This document shows, in pieces, positions 15,064 to 24,276 of a stretch of DNA of 64,000 nucleotides. The notes beneath the pieces are model-generated. The model saw only the letters and a list, made by a program, of their open reading frames with translations, searched no databases and had not been told where the DNA came from. The translations under genes and the position numbers were made by a program. Positions within the stretch are counted from its first letter, which is position 1, and every line of letters starts with the position of its first letter. This DNA comes from Persicirhabdus sediminis (lineage in GTDB: Bacteria > Verrucomicrobiota > Verrucomicrobiia > Verrucomicrobiales > Akkermansiaceae). The stretch covers positions 1 through 64,000 of the forward strand of contig NZ_JAENIM010000021.1 in assembly GCF_016595495.1 (NCBI RefSeq), in the 5' to 3' direction.

Positions 15064-16230
15064 TTAATGAGCGCGGCAGAACTCTTCGAAGCGAGTGATG
15101 GCTTCGTTGAGAACGTCGAGCGTGGTGCAGTAGCTGATGCGGATGCTGTGGTCGTTACCAAAGGCGATGCCTGGAACCACGGCTACACGGTAGCGAGTGA
15201 GCAGCTTGTCGCAGAGGTTTTCTGACTTCAGTCCGAGGCCAGTAGTATCCACGAGGAAGTAGAATGCACCTTTTGGCTCAGTCACCTTGACGTTCGGGAT
15301 GGCCTTGAGACGAGCGTATAGGAATTGACGACGCACGTCGTATTCGCCCACGAGATCGTCGACGAAGTTTTTCCCTTGCTCGAGAGCGGCCAGCGCACCG
15401 TACTGGGCAAATGTAGTCGCATTAGAAGATGTGTGACCTTGGATCTTAGACATCACAGAGGCGAGTGCCTTAGGAGCCGCTGCGTATCCGAGTCTCCAGC
15501 CAGTCATGGCGTAGGCTTTAGAGAAGCCGTTTACCGTGATGGTGAGGTTGTAGATTTCTTTAGAAACAGAAGCGACGCTGACGTGCTCGTTTTCACCGTA
15601 GACCAGCTTGGCGTAGATCTCGTCAGCAAGGATGATGATGTCTTCGTAGCTGGCTACTTCGCCGATGGCTGCGATTTCCTCTTTGCTGTAAAGTGAGCCA
15701 GTTGGGTTACCCGGAGTATTGATGATGATCATCTTAGTACGCGGGCTCATGGCGTCTTCAAACTGCTCAGCAGTGATTTTCCAGTCGTTTTCGGCTGTAG
15801 TTTCTACCATCACTGGCACACCACCGGCGAGACGTACCATTTCTGGATAGCTCACCCAGTATGGCGCTGGGATGATGACTTCGTCACCTTCTTCGACAAC
15901 CGCAAGGATGGCATTAAAACATGCCTGCTTAGCACCGCTCGTGACAACTACCTGAGTGGCGTCGTACTGAACTTTGAAATCAGCAGCCAGATGGTCAGCA
16001 ATCGCCTGACGCAGTTCTGGGATACCTGCAGCTGGTGTGTACTTGGTTTTGCCTTCGTTAAGAGCCTCAATTGCTGCTTCTTTTACAAAAACAGGAGAAT
16101 CTTGATCTGGCTCGCCGCCGGCCAGTCCATAGACTTCTTCACCCCTTGATTTCATTGCCTTTGCCTGGTTGGTAATGGATAGAGTCAATGAGGGAGAAAC
16201 TTTGTTTACGCGAGTTGAAATGCAGTCCAT
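15064..16230 (-). CDS. Aspectate/aromatic-type aminotransferase (class I, AspC/AatA group)
   Basis: A 388-residue pyridoxal-phosphate enzyme of fold type I, exchanging amino groups between aspartate (or prephenate/aromatic amino acids) and 2-oxoglutarate. The motif NGFSKAYAMTGWRLGYA holds the PLP lysine (about residue 237). Other family marks are INTPGNPTGSLYSKEE and PYWVSYPEMVRLAGG. I start at the ATG at 16230, giving the usual MDCISTRVNKVSPSLTL beginning. A TTG at 16284 with GAGGGGAG before it would add 18 residues and cannot be excluded. Single gene with its own terminator. Sequence cannot decide between aspartate and glutamate/aspartate-prephenate use. Confidence 0.88.
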   Translation of the reverse strand: MDCISTRVNKVSPSLTLSITNQAKAMKSRGEEVYGLAGGEPDQDSPVFVKEAAIEALNEGKTKYTPAAGIPELRQAIADHLAADFKVQYDATQVVVTSGAKQACFNAILAVVEEGDEVIIPAPYWVSYPEMVRLAGGVPVMVETTAENDWKITAEQFEDAMSPRTKMIIINTPGNPTGSLYSKEEIAAIGEVASYEDIIILADEIYAKLVYGENEHVSVASVSKEIYNLTITVNGFSKAYAMTGWRLGYAAAPKALASVMSKIQGHTSSNATTFAQYGALAALEQGKNFVDDLVGEYDVRRQFLYARLKAIPNVKVTEPKGAFYFLVDTTGLGLKSENLCDKLLTRYRVAVVPGIAFGNDHSIRISYCTTLDVLNEAITRFEEFCRAH

Positions 16231-16392
16231 AAGAAGAAAATTGTAGTGTTTCGCGCCCAAGAGGCGACGTTTCTGCTTACTCAAAACGCTCCCCTCAAGA
16301 GCTGAGACTTATTTAGCCCATAAATGAAATGGTGCAAGATTAATAGAATTCTAGCAGCAGGCAAATTTGCCCATTGGACCAGCTATTGGCCA

Positions 16393-17688
16393 TCACTGCG
16401 ATGGCTTATTTTGCCACGACTCCACCGCCATGCGCATGCCGCGCGCCTTGTGCAGAGTTTCTTCGAATTCGTTCACCGAGATCGAGTCAGCCACAATGCC
16501 AGCGCCCACGTGGTAATGAATTTCCCCATGTTCGCGCACCAAGGAACGAATCACGATATTAAACTGGCTGACACCATTAGCGCCGAGAAATCCCACCGTG
16601 CCCGTATACAATCCACGCGCCACCGGCTCCAGCTCGTCGATGATCTCCATCGCACGTTTTTTTGGCGCCCCAGTAATACTGCCGCCAGGGTAACACGCGC
16701 GCAGCGCCTCCAGGTGAGAAATGCCCTCGCGCAGCTCGCCGCTCACGCTAGAAACCAGATGGTACACTTGCTCGAGCCGCTCGACATAAAGCATGCGATC
16801 AACTTGCACGCTGCCAAATTCACAAACTTGCCCCAGATCGTTGCGCTCTAGGTCCGTGATCATCACCAGCTCCGCGCGCTCTTTTTCGCATTCAGCCAGC
16901 TCGCGTGCCATCGCCGCATCCTGCTCGGCATCGTCGCAGCGTGGGCGTGTTCCTTTGATCGGACGCGTCTCAATGCGCCGACCGTGCATTTTCAAAAATA
17001 ACTCCGGCGATGAAGATAAAACCTCGCGGCCAGCTAGCTGCATCCACAGCGCATAAGGAGCTGGCGAGCTCTCACGCAGTGATTGGTACAGAGGCAGCAG
17101 CGAGCCACCACTAACATGAGCGGAAAATTTCTGCGCGAGATTCACCTGATAGATATCTCCCGCTGCGATGTATTCTTTAATTCTATCCACCTTGGCGATG
17201 TAGTCAGCCCGCTGCATCTGTGGTTGAAATTCACCCATTTCAAAACCATTCGAGTCGCTAGCTGGAGTGAGCATTTCACTCGCCAGCTGGCCAATCTGCC
17301 ACCATTGATCAGCTAGGTGATCGTAGGCCAAAACCTGATTGTACAAACCAAAACAATACTCGCCAGAGTAGTCGACACTGCCAAATAAGCCACCTAGCGG
17401 AAATGGAAAAGTCGCCGGCCCAAGCTGCAGATTGGCAAATGCCAGCTCAGTGAGCTCCATCACCTCCTGCAGCTGAGAAAAATCATCCGCATCATACAAA
17501 CAACCAGACAAAATAGACACTGGCTGAGCAGCAATGATAGAATACCGCCCATCATTGTCAGCGGGAAAGTTGCCAGCTGAATCGTAAAAAACCACCCCGT
17601 CAAGATGCTGCAATCCAGCCACCACCTCAGCGGGTGAGAATTCTAGCTGAACCAGTTCTGGCGCGACCAATGGAAAGGTGGATATCAT
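16393..17688 (-). CDS. pabB: Aminodeoxychorismate synthase component I
   Basis: A 431-residue chorismate-binding enzyme that uses chorismate and ammonia to make 4-amino-4-deoxychorismate in the folate pathway. The C-terminal chorismate domain carries RPIKGTRPR near residue 240 (the lysine that distinguishes PabB-type enzymes), MITDLERNDLGQVC and GGSITGAPKKRAMEIIDELEP. The N-terminus (about 1-150) is the smaller anthranilate-synthase-like domain. No glutamine amidotransferase (pabA) or lyase (pabC) gene is adjacent, so these lie elsewhere. The call over anthranilate synthase TrpE rests on the PIKGT motif and lack of trp neighbours. Confidence 0.88.
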   Translation of the reverse strand: MISTFPLVAPELVQLEFSPAEVVAGLQHLDGVVFYDSAGNFPADNDGRYSIIAAQPVSILSGCLYDADDFSQLQEVMELTELAFANLQLGPATFPFPLGGLFGSVDYSGEYCFGLYNQVLAYDHLADQWWQIGQLASEMLTPASDSNGFEMGEFQPQMQRADYIAKVDRIKEYIAAGDIYQVNLAQKFSAHVSGGSLLPLYQSLRESSPAPYALWMQLAGREVLSSSPELFLKMHGRRIETRPIKGTRPRCDDAEQDAAMARELAECEKERAELVMITDLERNDLGQVCEFGSVQVDRMLYVERLEQVYHLVSSVSGELREGISHLEALRACYPGGSITGAPKKRAMEIIDELEPVARGLYTGTVGFLGANGVSQFNIVIRSLVREHGEIHYHVGAGIVADSISVNEFEETLHKARGMRMAVESWQNKPSQ

Positions 17689-17954
17689 GCACGCGCATCA
17701 AGCAAAATTTCGCCGCCATGTGCAAGCGAGGATCACGATAATTTCGCAATTATCCCAGCCGCGGGAAATTGCTACACCTCAGCAGCTGCCGCGGAGCACA
17801 CACAGGGGAAAAAAATCCACCCTCTGCCAACCATTACCCCGCATGAAAATGCCCGTCATCAGAGGCAAATTTCGCCCCAGATAAACACGGGTATGAAAGA
17901 ACCGTCTTGCCGTGTTGACACACGCTTACGAACTTCCTAAGTTCCACACCTGAT
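17689..17954. other. Divergent intergenic region
   Basis: 266 bases between pabB (minus) and the gene at 17955 (plus), so it should hold promoters for both. TTGACA occurs near 17914 (GTGTTGACACACGC), a possible -35 element for the plus-strand group. I see no RNA gene. Confidence 0.45.
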
Positions 17955-19190
17955 ATGACTGATGCTCAAAGAATCCCAGAAGTAAAGGCGCTGCGGCCTA
18001 CCTTCGCAATCGCCTGTTGGGTTCTGGCCTTGCTTGCATTTTGCCAGCTGATTGCGCTTGGCACCGCCATCGCCTTGAACTCAATCCCTCTCAAACCAAC
18101 TGATTCCCAACCAGTCACCATTCCTCCTGCAACCCAGCTGGCGGCCACATCAAATCCTGCACACACTCGCAGTATCGAGGAAATCCTCGCCGCCATGGAC
18201 GACGACATGCAAGTGCCACCACTGCGCGACTTTAACCCAGCTGGCGGCAGCCCAGACCTAACACTTAACCCTAGCAGCCAAACTAGCAAATCATCATCGT
18301 CCAAGGGCACCGGCATCGCCAGCGTGCCAAAACACGAAATCACTAGAAAAAATCTTAAACCTCACAACATCGCCAACCCTGAAGTCGCCCAGCTCGTAGA
18401 GCAGGCACAAAACCTCCACCTCGACGGCGACCTCATCAATGCTCTCGTCAAACTCGAAGAAGCAAAGGGCATCGACCCTGCTGAAGCCGCCGTACTCTAT
18501 CAGCTTGGCCTGATTCACGAGGACATGGGCATGGAAGGCGTAGCTGCAGACTACTACAGCCTAGTACAACAAATGGGCATCGCCGCTGGCGAATACTTCC
18601 CGCTGGCCGCTAACAAACTCACCAAAGGCATCGACATGCCACAAGTAGCCTCATCGTTCGACTTATCTATCGGCCCCGTGGCCTCACGCAAATCCAACAA
18701 CGATAGAACCATCACAGTCACCATCCCTCTGCTAGCTAGACCAAATCACGACATCAACCTTGAGTTAATCGAAGTCCGCGTTCATTTCTTTGATAGAGTG
18801 AGTGGCCGCGACATCCAACGCTCCATCGTGCCAAACAGCGAGATTGAAAAAATCTGGCTGCGCGAACCAGTCAACTGGCAGGATTCCAGCCGCGAAGAAT
18901 TGCTAGAAGTCATCTACCATGTGCCTGAGACAAACTCCATCGACGCTCACCTGCTAGGTGGTCGCCGCGAGTACTACGGCCAAGTCATCGAGCTCGTTTA
19001 CGACGGCACCGTCATTGACCAACAAGCATTTCCGCGCCGCCTTAACAGCTTCCAAGGCAGCGATACCCAAAATAACGACATGCCGCTGTGGCTGCCTGAT
19101 TTCCCACAACAAGGGCTACTTCCAAGCAAAGACGATACCAACGCCTACGACAATCTTCCCCTATTGCCACCACTACCTGATTACGAATAA
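17955..19190 (+). CDS. Hypothetical membrane-anchored helical-repeat protein
   Basis: A 411-residue protein with one N-terminal membrane helix (CWVLALLAFCQLIALGTAIAL, about residues 21-41) and a large outside or cytoplasmic part. A linker rich in Pro, Ser and Thr is followed near residues 145-205 by TPR-like helices (AQNLHLDGDLINALVKLEEA, then AAVLYQLGLIHEDMG). The remainder is strand-rich with no domain I recognise. It heads a three-gene plus-strand group with a pseudokinase-SUMF1 protein and an exported protein, spaced 45 and 10 bases. A role as scaffold in an envelope complex is plausible but only inference. Confidence 0.6.
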   Translation: MTDAQRIPEVKALRPTFAIACWVLALLAFCQLIALGTAIALNSIPLKPTDSQPVTIPPATQLAATSNPAHTRSIEEILAAMDDDMQVPPLRDFNPAGGSPDLTLNPSSQTSKSSSSKGTGIASVPKHEITRKNLKPHNIANPEVAQLVEQAQNLHLDGDLINALVKLEEAKGIDPAEAAVLYQLGLIHEDMGMEGVAADYYSLVQQMGIAAGEYFPLAANKLTKGIDMPQVASSFDLSIGPVASRKSNNDRTITVTIPLLARPNHDINLELIEVRVHFFDRVSGRDIQRSIVPNSEIEKIWLREPVNWQDSSREELLEVIYHVPETNSIDAHLLGGRREYYGQVIELVYDGTVIDQQAFPRRLNSFQGSDTQNNDMPLWLPDFPQQGLLPSKDDTNAYDNLPLLPPLPDYE

Positions 19191-19235
19191 TTGGAGCCTG
19201 CCCATACACTCCAGCTAGCCAAGACGATATACCAA

Positions 19236-20729
19236 ATGCAAGCACCCAATAACGGACAATCTATAGGGGATTACCGATTCGACGCCGCCCTTGCCGAGTC
19301 TAACCTGTGCCAAACATGGAAAGCCTTCCAGCTCTCCGTGCAACGGTATGTTGGCGTAGACTACCTCAAGCCAGAGCTGCTAGCGGACGCTAACGCCCGA
19401 CCGTATTTTATCGCCATCGTGCGAGCTCAAGCCAAGGTCGACCACCCACTCGTATCGTCTATCATCGAAGTCGTAGAGCACGATGACCATCACTTCTACG
19501 CCTACGAATGGCTCACTGATGAGACACTGCAAGATTTCATAGACCGCTCAGAGCCGCTCACTCCCAAACAAGTTATTCACATCGTTAGGCAGATTGCTAG
19601 CGTCGCCATGTATCTGAAAAAACATCAGATTGCCAGCGAGCCACTACAGCCGTGGCACATCCACTTGGACAGCCGCTGCCACTGCCGCCTGCGCAACCTC
19701 GCCACCGTAGGTGAAGTTGAGCCAGAGCAAACCACCGCCGATAAACAATCTCTCGCGAAAGCACTGATTTCTCTGCTAGGTGAAAACCAGCCAGGATCTA
19801 CGCGCACAGCATCACTGCTGGGATTCATGATAGATCGCGTCGACAATCCACTCAGCTGGCAAAAAATCGACGACCTCGCCAGAGAAGTTGAATCCTACCT
19901 GAGCAAAAGCCAAAGCCATGAGATGCGCCACCACCAGACAAACGCGCTGGCTAAATGGGCACCCATCGCCGGTCTAGCAGCAATCCTAGCTGGCGGCACC
20001 ATCTGGGCTATCAGCAACCGCCCAGATGAGCAAAAACCATCCAAGGCCCGTGAGTTTACCACCATGATTCACGTCCCAACTGGTGCCTATCCGCTGCGCG
20101 ATGGCGGCAAAATGCGCCTGCAAGAATTTTGGGTATCAGCTCACGAAGTCACCATTTCTGAATACGCCAAGTTTCTAGCAACCATTGATATGCTAGAAGA
20201 AGGTATGAATAACCCATACGCTCACGACGACCAGCCAGCTGAAAAAACCAGCCATCTACCAGACCACTGGGACGAGATGTATGCAGCCGCTAAGTCAGGT
20301 GGCGAATGGGACGGCAGAATAATGAGCCTCAACTCACCAGTGACCTACGTCGATTGGTGGGACGCCTACGCCTACGCGGACTGGGCTCGCCAACGTCTTC
20401 CATCACAAGAAGAATGGATGACAGCAGCCTCGCTCAAAGCCTTTGATCCCAATACTTTAGCCGCCTCTGACTGGGGCGAAGTTGACCACTCATCTACTGA
20501 TAAAACTCCAGCTGGACTATACGGCCTAGCTGGAAATGTCAGAGAGTGGACAAGAAAAAGCGCCATCAACCCTAGCAACCCACTCGCCAGCAAACAATTC
20601 CTCAGCTGCGGTGGATCATTCCTCAAACCACAACGCGGTGCTCTAACGCGCACCTGGCACACTGATAGAAATACTCGCCAAGCCGATCTCGGATTCCGTA
20701 CGGTAGCTGATACACCACCAACAAAATAA
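19236..20729 (+). CDS. Pseudokinase fused to a membrane helix and SUMF1 (FGE-sulfatase) domain
   Basis: A 497-residue protein. Residues about 1-215 look like a Ser/Thr kinase fold, but the key positions are lost: the VAIK lysine is replaced in VGVDYLKPELLADAN, and instead of HRDxKPxN there is QPWHIHLDSRC, with no DFG. A membrane helix follows (APIAGLAAILAGGTIWAI), then a SUMF1-type domain (TMIHVPTGAYPLRDGG, SPVTYVDWWDAYAYADW, RLPSQEEWM, AGNVREWTR, LGFRTV). Proteins of this class include sulfatase-activating enzymes and many non-catalytic sensors; active-site cysteines are not evident, so sensing or binding is more likely. ATG at 19236 is chosen over a TTG at 19191. Confidence 0.78.
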   Translation: MQAPNNGQSIGDYRFDAALAESNLCQTWKAFQLSVQRYVGVDYLKPELLADANARPYFIAIVRAQAKVDHPLVSSIIEVVEHDDHHFYAYEWLTDETLQDFIDRSEPLTPKQVIHIVRQIASVAMYLKKHQIASEPLQPWHIHLDSRCHCRLRNLATVGEVEPEQTTADKQSLAKALISLLGENQPGSTRTASLLGFMIDRVDNPLSWQKIDDLAREVESYLSKSQSHEMRHHQTNALAKWAPIAGLAAILAGGTIWAISNRPDEQKPSKAREFTTMIHVPTGAYPLRDGGKMRLQEFWVSAHEVTISEYAKFLATIDMLEEGMNNPYAHDDQPAEKTSHLPDHWDEMYAAAKSGGEWDGRIMSLNSPVTYVDWWDAYAYADWARQRLPSQEEWMTAASLKAFDPNTLAASDWGEVDHSSTDKTPAGLYGLAGNVREWTRKSAINPSNPLASKQFLSCGGSFLKPQRGALTRTWHTDRNTRQADLGFRTVADTPPTK

Positions 20730-20739
20730 ACCATTTCCC

Positions 20740-21636
20740 ATGACTAAATCCAAATCCATCCTCGCGCTAATCACCCTGCTGGTGAGCATGCTAAGCCTAC
20801 ACGCTCAGGTCGAAGTTAGACTTATCATGAATAAACCTCAGTACGTCATTCATGAGCCTATCACTGCCACCTTGCAGCTCAGTAACCGCACCGGCAGAGA
20901 CATTACCCTGCAGAGCACACCAGACCAAAGCTGGCTCACATTTAATGTCACAAGCCATTCGCGCCGCGATCTCATTGCCGGCCGCAAAGTCATGTTCCAA
21001 GCGGTAAACATCCCAGCGGGAAAAACCGTCAAGCGTAACGTAAATATCAGCCAGAGCTACCTGATCCAACAATACGGCAACTATCATGCCACCGCTATGG
21101 TAAGAGCTCAGGGCATTGGCGTTGAATCATACATCTCCAACAGAGTGCCGTTCACCGTCACCAATGCTCCGCAAATTTTCTCACAAGTAGTGGGCATCCC
21201 AGGCCAGAGGAACTCATCTATCGAGTACCAAGTTTTGCGCTTTAATACTGGTCGCCAAGCTAACAAAGATAGCCACGAGGAATTATACATCAGCATTAAA
21301 GACGTCAAGACAGGTCAAAACCGCGTCACCTATTCACTCGGCGGCGCTCAGCTATTCCGCAACCCAGACATCAAGCTGGATGGTGACAACAACCTTCACC
21401 TGCTCTATCTAATCAGCCCATCTACCTACAAACACCTAACAATCAACACCAACGGACAGATCATCGATCAATCATTCACCAAACGCGGTGCCGTTGGCGA
21501 CCCATACCTCGAGACCTTAGAAGGTGGGGCAGTTCTCACCCGAGGTGGTGTAGCCTATGATCCAAAGGCTGAGGCAGAAAAACGCAATGCCATTAAAAAA
21601 GCTTCTGATCGCCCAGACATTATTTACAATAACTAA
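20740..21636 (+). CDS. Hypothetical exported protein
   Basis: A 298-residue protein with a signal peptide (SILALITLLVSMLSLHA, cleavage before QVEVR). Residues about 20-130 form an Ig-like or macroglobulin-like beta sandwich (IMNKPQYVIHEPITATLQLSN is the start typical of such domains, as in BsuPI or A2M-type modules). The second half repeats short strands with HLLYLIS and GAVLTRGGVAYDPKAEAEKR. It sits 10 bases downstream of the pseudokinase-SUMF1 gene and completes that group. No enzyme motif is seen. A role in outer-surface or periplasmic binding is a guess. Confidence 0.6.
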   Translation: MTKSKSILALITLLVSMLSLHAQVEVRLIMNKPQYVIHEPITATLQLSNRTGRDITLQSTPDQSWLTFNVTSHSRRDLIAGRKVMFQAVNIPAGKTVKRNVNISQSYLIQQYGNYHATAMVRAQGIGVESYISNRVPFTVTNAPQIFSQVVGIPGQRNSSIEYQVLRFNTGRQANKDSHEELYISIKDVKTGQNRVTYSLGGAQLFRNPDIKLDGDNNLHLLYLISPSTYKHLTINTNGQIIDQSFTKRGAVGDPYLETLEGGAVLTRGGVAYDPKAEAEKRNAIKKASDRPDIIYNN

Positions 21637-21674
21637 GTCGACTGCTAACAACCACCCGCTCACCTGACTTTACC

Positions 21675-22286
21675 ATGATTCCTCAACCTCTGCGCCGGCT
21701 AGCTGCCATTGCCATTGCAGCACTCACCCTAAGCCTAACTCACAGCGCCTCGGCGTTTAGTACGGTAGTTATCGACCCAGGCCACGGCGGCCACGATTTG
21801 GGCGGCCACTCAGGTAAAGTCTACGAAAAGCACCTCGCGTTAGACACCGCACTACGCCTCGAACATTACCTGAAATCACGCGGAATTCGCACGGTAATGA
21901 CTCGCCGCAGCGATACCTTTATCTCTCTACCAGGTCGAGTTTCTAAAGCGAACCGCTACAGCAACTCCATCTTTGTTAGCATCCACTACAACTACACCTG
22001 GAAGCGCGACCCACACGGCATCGAGACTCATTATTATTCTAGCCGCAGCAAACGACTGGCGACCTACGTTCAGGCTGGCATGATGAACAAGATCAATACC
22101 ATCAACCGCGGCGTCAAACATTCACGCTTCTACGTCATCCGCAATACCCGCAGCCCAGCAGTACTGGTTGAGTGCGGCTTTGTCACCCACAGCCGTGAGC
22201 GCAAGCGCATGAAAAAAGGCTGGTTCAGACATTCTGTTGCTGAAGGCATTGGCGAAGGAATCATCCGCTACAAAAAATCCCTCTAG
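21675..22286 (+). CDS. N-acetylmuramoyl-L-alanine amidase (Amidase_3)
   Basis: A 203-residue secreted zinc amidase that cleaves the bond between muramic acid and the peptide in peptidoglycan. After a signal peptide (about 1-27, ending SASA) the zinc ligands appear as His37 (DPGHGG), Glu51 (VYEKHLAL) and His104 (VSIHYNY), with the catalytic Glu166 in LVECGFV. The domain is the whole mature protein, so there is no cell-wall-binding or AMIN domain. Its compact size suggests targeting by partner proteins or septal localisation by other means. It lies in a plus-strand run after the exported protein, 38 bases downstream. Confidence 0.9.
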   Translation: MIPQPLRRLAAIAIAALTLSLTHSASAFSTVVIDPGHGGHDLGGHSGKVYEKHLALDTALRLEHYLKSRGIRTVMTRRSDTFISLPGRVSKANRYSNSIFVSIHYNYTWKRDPHGIETHYYSSRSKRLATYVQAGMMNKINTINRGVKHSRFYVIRNTRSPAVLVECGFVTHSRERKRMKKGWFRHSVAEGIGEGIIRYKKSL

Positions 22287-22331
22287 CTGGCTCCCGCTGG
22301 CAAACAAACCCACAAACAAGACCCTAATACA

Positions 22332-22847
22332 ATGATAGACGACAAATTAGCCGCCGCGATCAACTCCCAGATCAATCAAGAATTCTCAGCAGCCTGGTCA
22401 TACTTGGCCATGTCTTTATGGTTAGACGAACAAAACCTCGATGGTTTTTCCAGCTGGATGCGTCTACAACACCAAGAAGAGCAAGCTCACGGAACAAAAC
22501 TCCTCAACTACTTGCTAGACCGAGGTGGCATCATCAAACTAGATGCAATTCCTCAGCCAACTAACGAATTCGCCTCACCGCTAGATGTTTTTGAAAAATC
22601 ACTGCTGATGGAGCGCGACAATACAAACTCTATCAACGAGCTCTACGAGCTGGCAACCCAGCTCAATGATCACGCTACTAAGAGCCACCTGCAGTGGTTC
22701 CTCGACGAACAAGTCGAAGAAGAGAAAAGCTTCGAAGACGTCATCGCCTTGCTGAAAAAAGTTGGCGACGACATCACTGGCCTGCTCTACCTTGACGATA
22801 AAATGGCTGCCCGTTCAGCTGAAGATCACGACGACGATTCTGCTTAA
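22332..22847 (+). CDS. ftnA: Bacterial non-heme ferritin
   Basis: A 171-residue four-helix-bundle ferritin storing iron as ferric oxide. Ferroxidase-site residues can be seen: Glu17 (NQEFSAAW), Glu50 and His53 (QEEQAHGTK), Glu94 (LLMERDN) and Gln127/Glu130 (DEQVEEEKSF). No heme-binding Met of bacterioferritin stands out in the expected place, so FtnA type is preferred. It ends in an acidic and histidine-bearing tail (EDHDDDSA). The gene is likely monocistronic or read through from the amidase (45 bases upstream); no Fur box was recognised. Confidence 0.93.
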   Translation: MIDDKLAAAINSQINQEFSAAWSYLAMSLWLDEQNLDGFSSWMRLQHQEEQAHGTKLLNYLLDRGGIIKLDAIPQPTNEFASPLDVFEKSLLMERDNTNSINELYELATQLNDHATKSHLQWFLDEQVEEEKSFEDVIALLKKVGDDITGLLYLDDKMAARSAEDHDDDSA

Positions 22848-22899
22848 TCGGCACCTATCGTAACTCTGGCTTTTCCAGCCAACTATCTGCTCACCCAAG

Positions 22900-24276
22900 A
22901 TGAATTCTCCACACTCAAGCTGTGGCCAAGCAAAGAACAAACCTTTGCTCCACCGCTTCAATAAATCATGGATCCGTGCTGGCGCCATGATCCTGCTAAC
23001 ACTTTCCGTTAGCTCGTGTGGTCGAGGAGACCTAACGACCTTAAATTTAATGCCGGCGCCAGCGGCATTCACCGAAACAGGTCTGCAGATAAAAGAATCA
23101 ACGAAGGAGAAAATCTTGCATGAAAACTCTATCTTATACGCAACAGATAGAGAGCCAGCTGATAAAAACAGCAAACAAAGTTACTACAAAAATTCACGCG
23201 GTAATGTTCTTCGCCTAGGGGAAGCTGAGGTCGGCTTACAGGATACTTTGCTCACACTGAATGACCTCTATGATGTTTCATTGCTCAAAGATCGCAGTGA
23301 AAAATATCCTATCGGCGTGGATTCAGTCGACGAGTTTGGTGTGCTCAAGGAATCGGTCACTCCCCTGCACACAAGACCAAAATCATTTGATGTTGATGCA
23401 GACATAGCTGGTAGAACTTTCGCTAACAAAGTTAATAACAAGCTCCACCGTTCCGACCACAAGGACATCTATTTATACGTCCACGGTTACAAAGTGACCT
23501 TTGAGAACCCAATTCTCATCGCCGCTGAACTCTGGCATTTCACTGGCTATGAAGGTGTTTTTGTCGCCTACTCGTGGCCCGCAACGCCCAAGGCGCTCGC
23601 CTATATTGGTGACTCAGAAACGGCTTCGTATTCAGCACATAACTTCCGTATATTCCTTAACTATCTAGCAAGTTCAACTGATGCGCGACGCATCCACATC
23701 ATCAGCTACAGCGCAGGTACGCGCATGGTGGTAGATGCGCTAGGCGATATGGCCCTGCAAACTCAACACCTATCAGCTAGCCAAAGAAAAAGTCAGCTAA
23801 AGTTAGGCAATGTTGTTTTGATGGCCAGCGATGTTGATAGAGGCATTTTTGCGGGTAAAATTGCTGATGGTGCGGACCAAATTGTTGACCATCTAATCGT
23901 CTATCAAAATAGCCGAGATAAAGCGCTTAGCATCCCAGAAATGCTCAACGGCAGACGTCGCCTAGGCCAGGCGCTGCCAGATGACAACATCTCTGACGAA
24001 GTTCACCGCTACATCCGAAACAGTAAATCTCTACAGTTCGTTGATGTTAGCAAAGCTGCGTTTTCTACCAAAGCCAATGGCCACGGCTATCTTCGCGCCT
24101 CACCATGGGTGAGCAGTGACATCCTCATCGCCACGTCAACTAACATGAGCCCAGCTGAACGAGGACTCGTGCGCTCTGATGACGATACAACTTGGTCATT
24201 TCCTAGCGACTACATCAGCCGCCTCAAAGGTGCCCTGCTAAAAATCAATCCTGATCTGGAGGACACGTCTGAGTAA
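22900..24276 (+). CDS. DUF900-type alpha/beta-hydrolase lipoprotein
   Basis: A 458-residue predicted lipoprotein. The N-terminal hydrophobic segment (GAMILLTLSVSSCGRG, residues 28-43) has a lipobox-like Cys40, with a long basic leader before it. A later start within the leader is possible. The main domain is a DUF900-type alpha/beta hydrolase: IYLYVHGYKVTFENP (oxyanion loop), VAYSWPA and the nucleophile motif IISYSAGTRMV with the catalytic Ser. The catalytic His would be near NGHGYL toward the end. DUF900 enzymes are serine esterases or lipases of unknown physiological substrate. It is followed directly by a convergent gene with no gap. Confidence 0.78.
   Translation: MNSPHSSCGQAKNKPLLHRFNKSWIRAGAMILLTLSVSSCGRGDLTTLNLMPAPAAFTETGLQIKESTKEKILHENSILYATDREPADKNSKQSYYKNSRGNVLRLGEAEVGLQDTLLTLNDLYDVSLLKDRSEKYPIGVDSVDEFGVLKESVTPLHTRPKSFDVDADIAGRTFANKVNNKLHRSDHKDIYLYVHGYKVTFENPILIAAELWHFTGYEGVFVAYSWPATPKALAYIGDSETASYSAHNFRIFLNYLASSTDARRIHIISYSAGTRMVVDALGDMALQTQHLSASQRKSQLKLGNVVLMASDVDRGIFAGKIADGADQIVDHLIVYQNSRDKALSIPEMLNGRRRLGQALPDDNISDEVHRYIRNSKSLQFVDVSKAAFSTKANGHGYLRASPWVSSDILIATSTNMSPAERGLVRSDDDTTWSFPSDYISRLKGALLKINPDLEDTSE

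Noticed and set aside
17689-17954. tRNA or small RNA in the pabB upstream region
   Set aside because: No cloverleaf, CCA end or conserved T-loop word is seen in any of the intergenic spaces examined.
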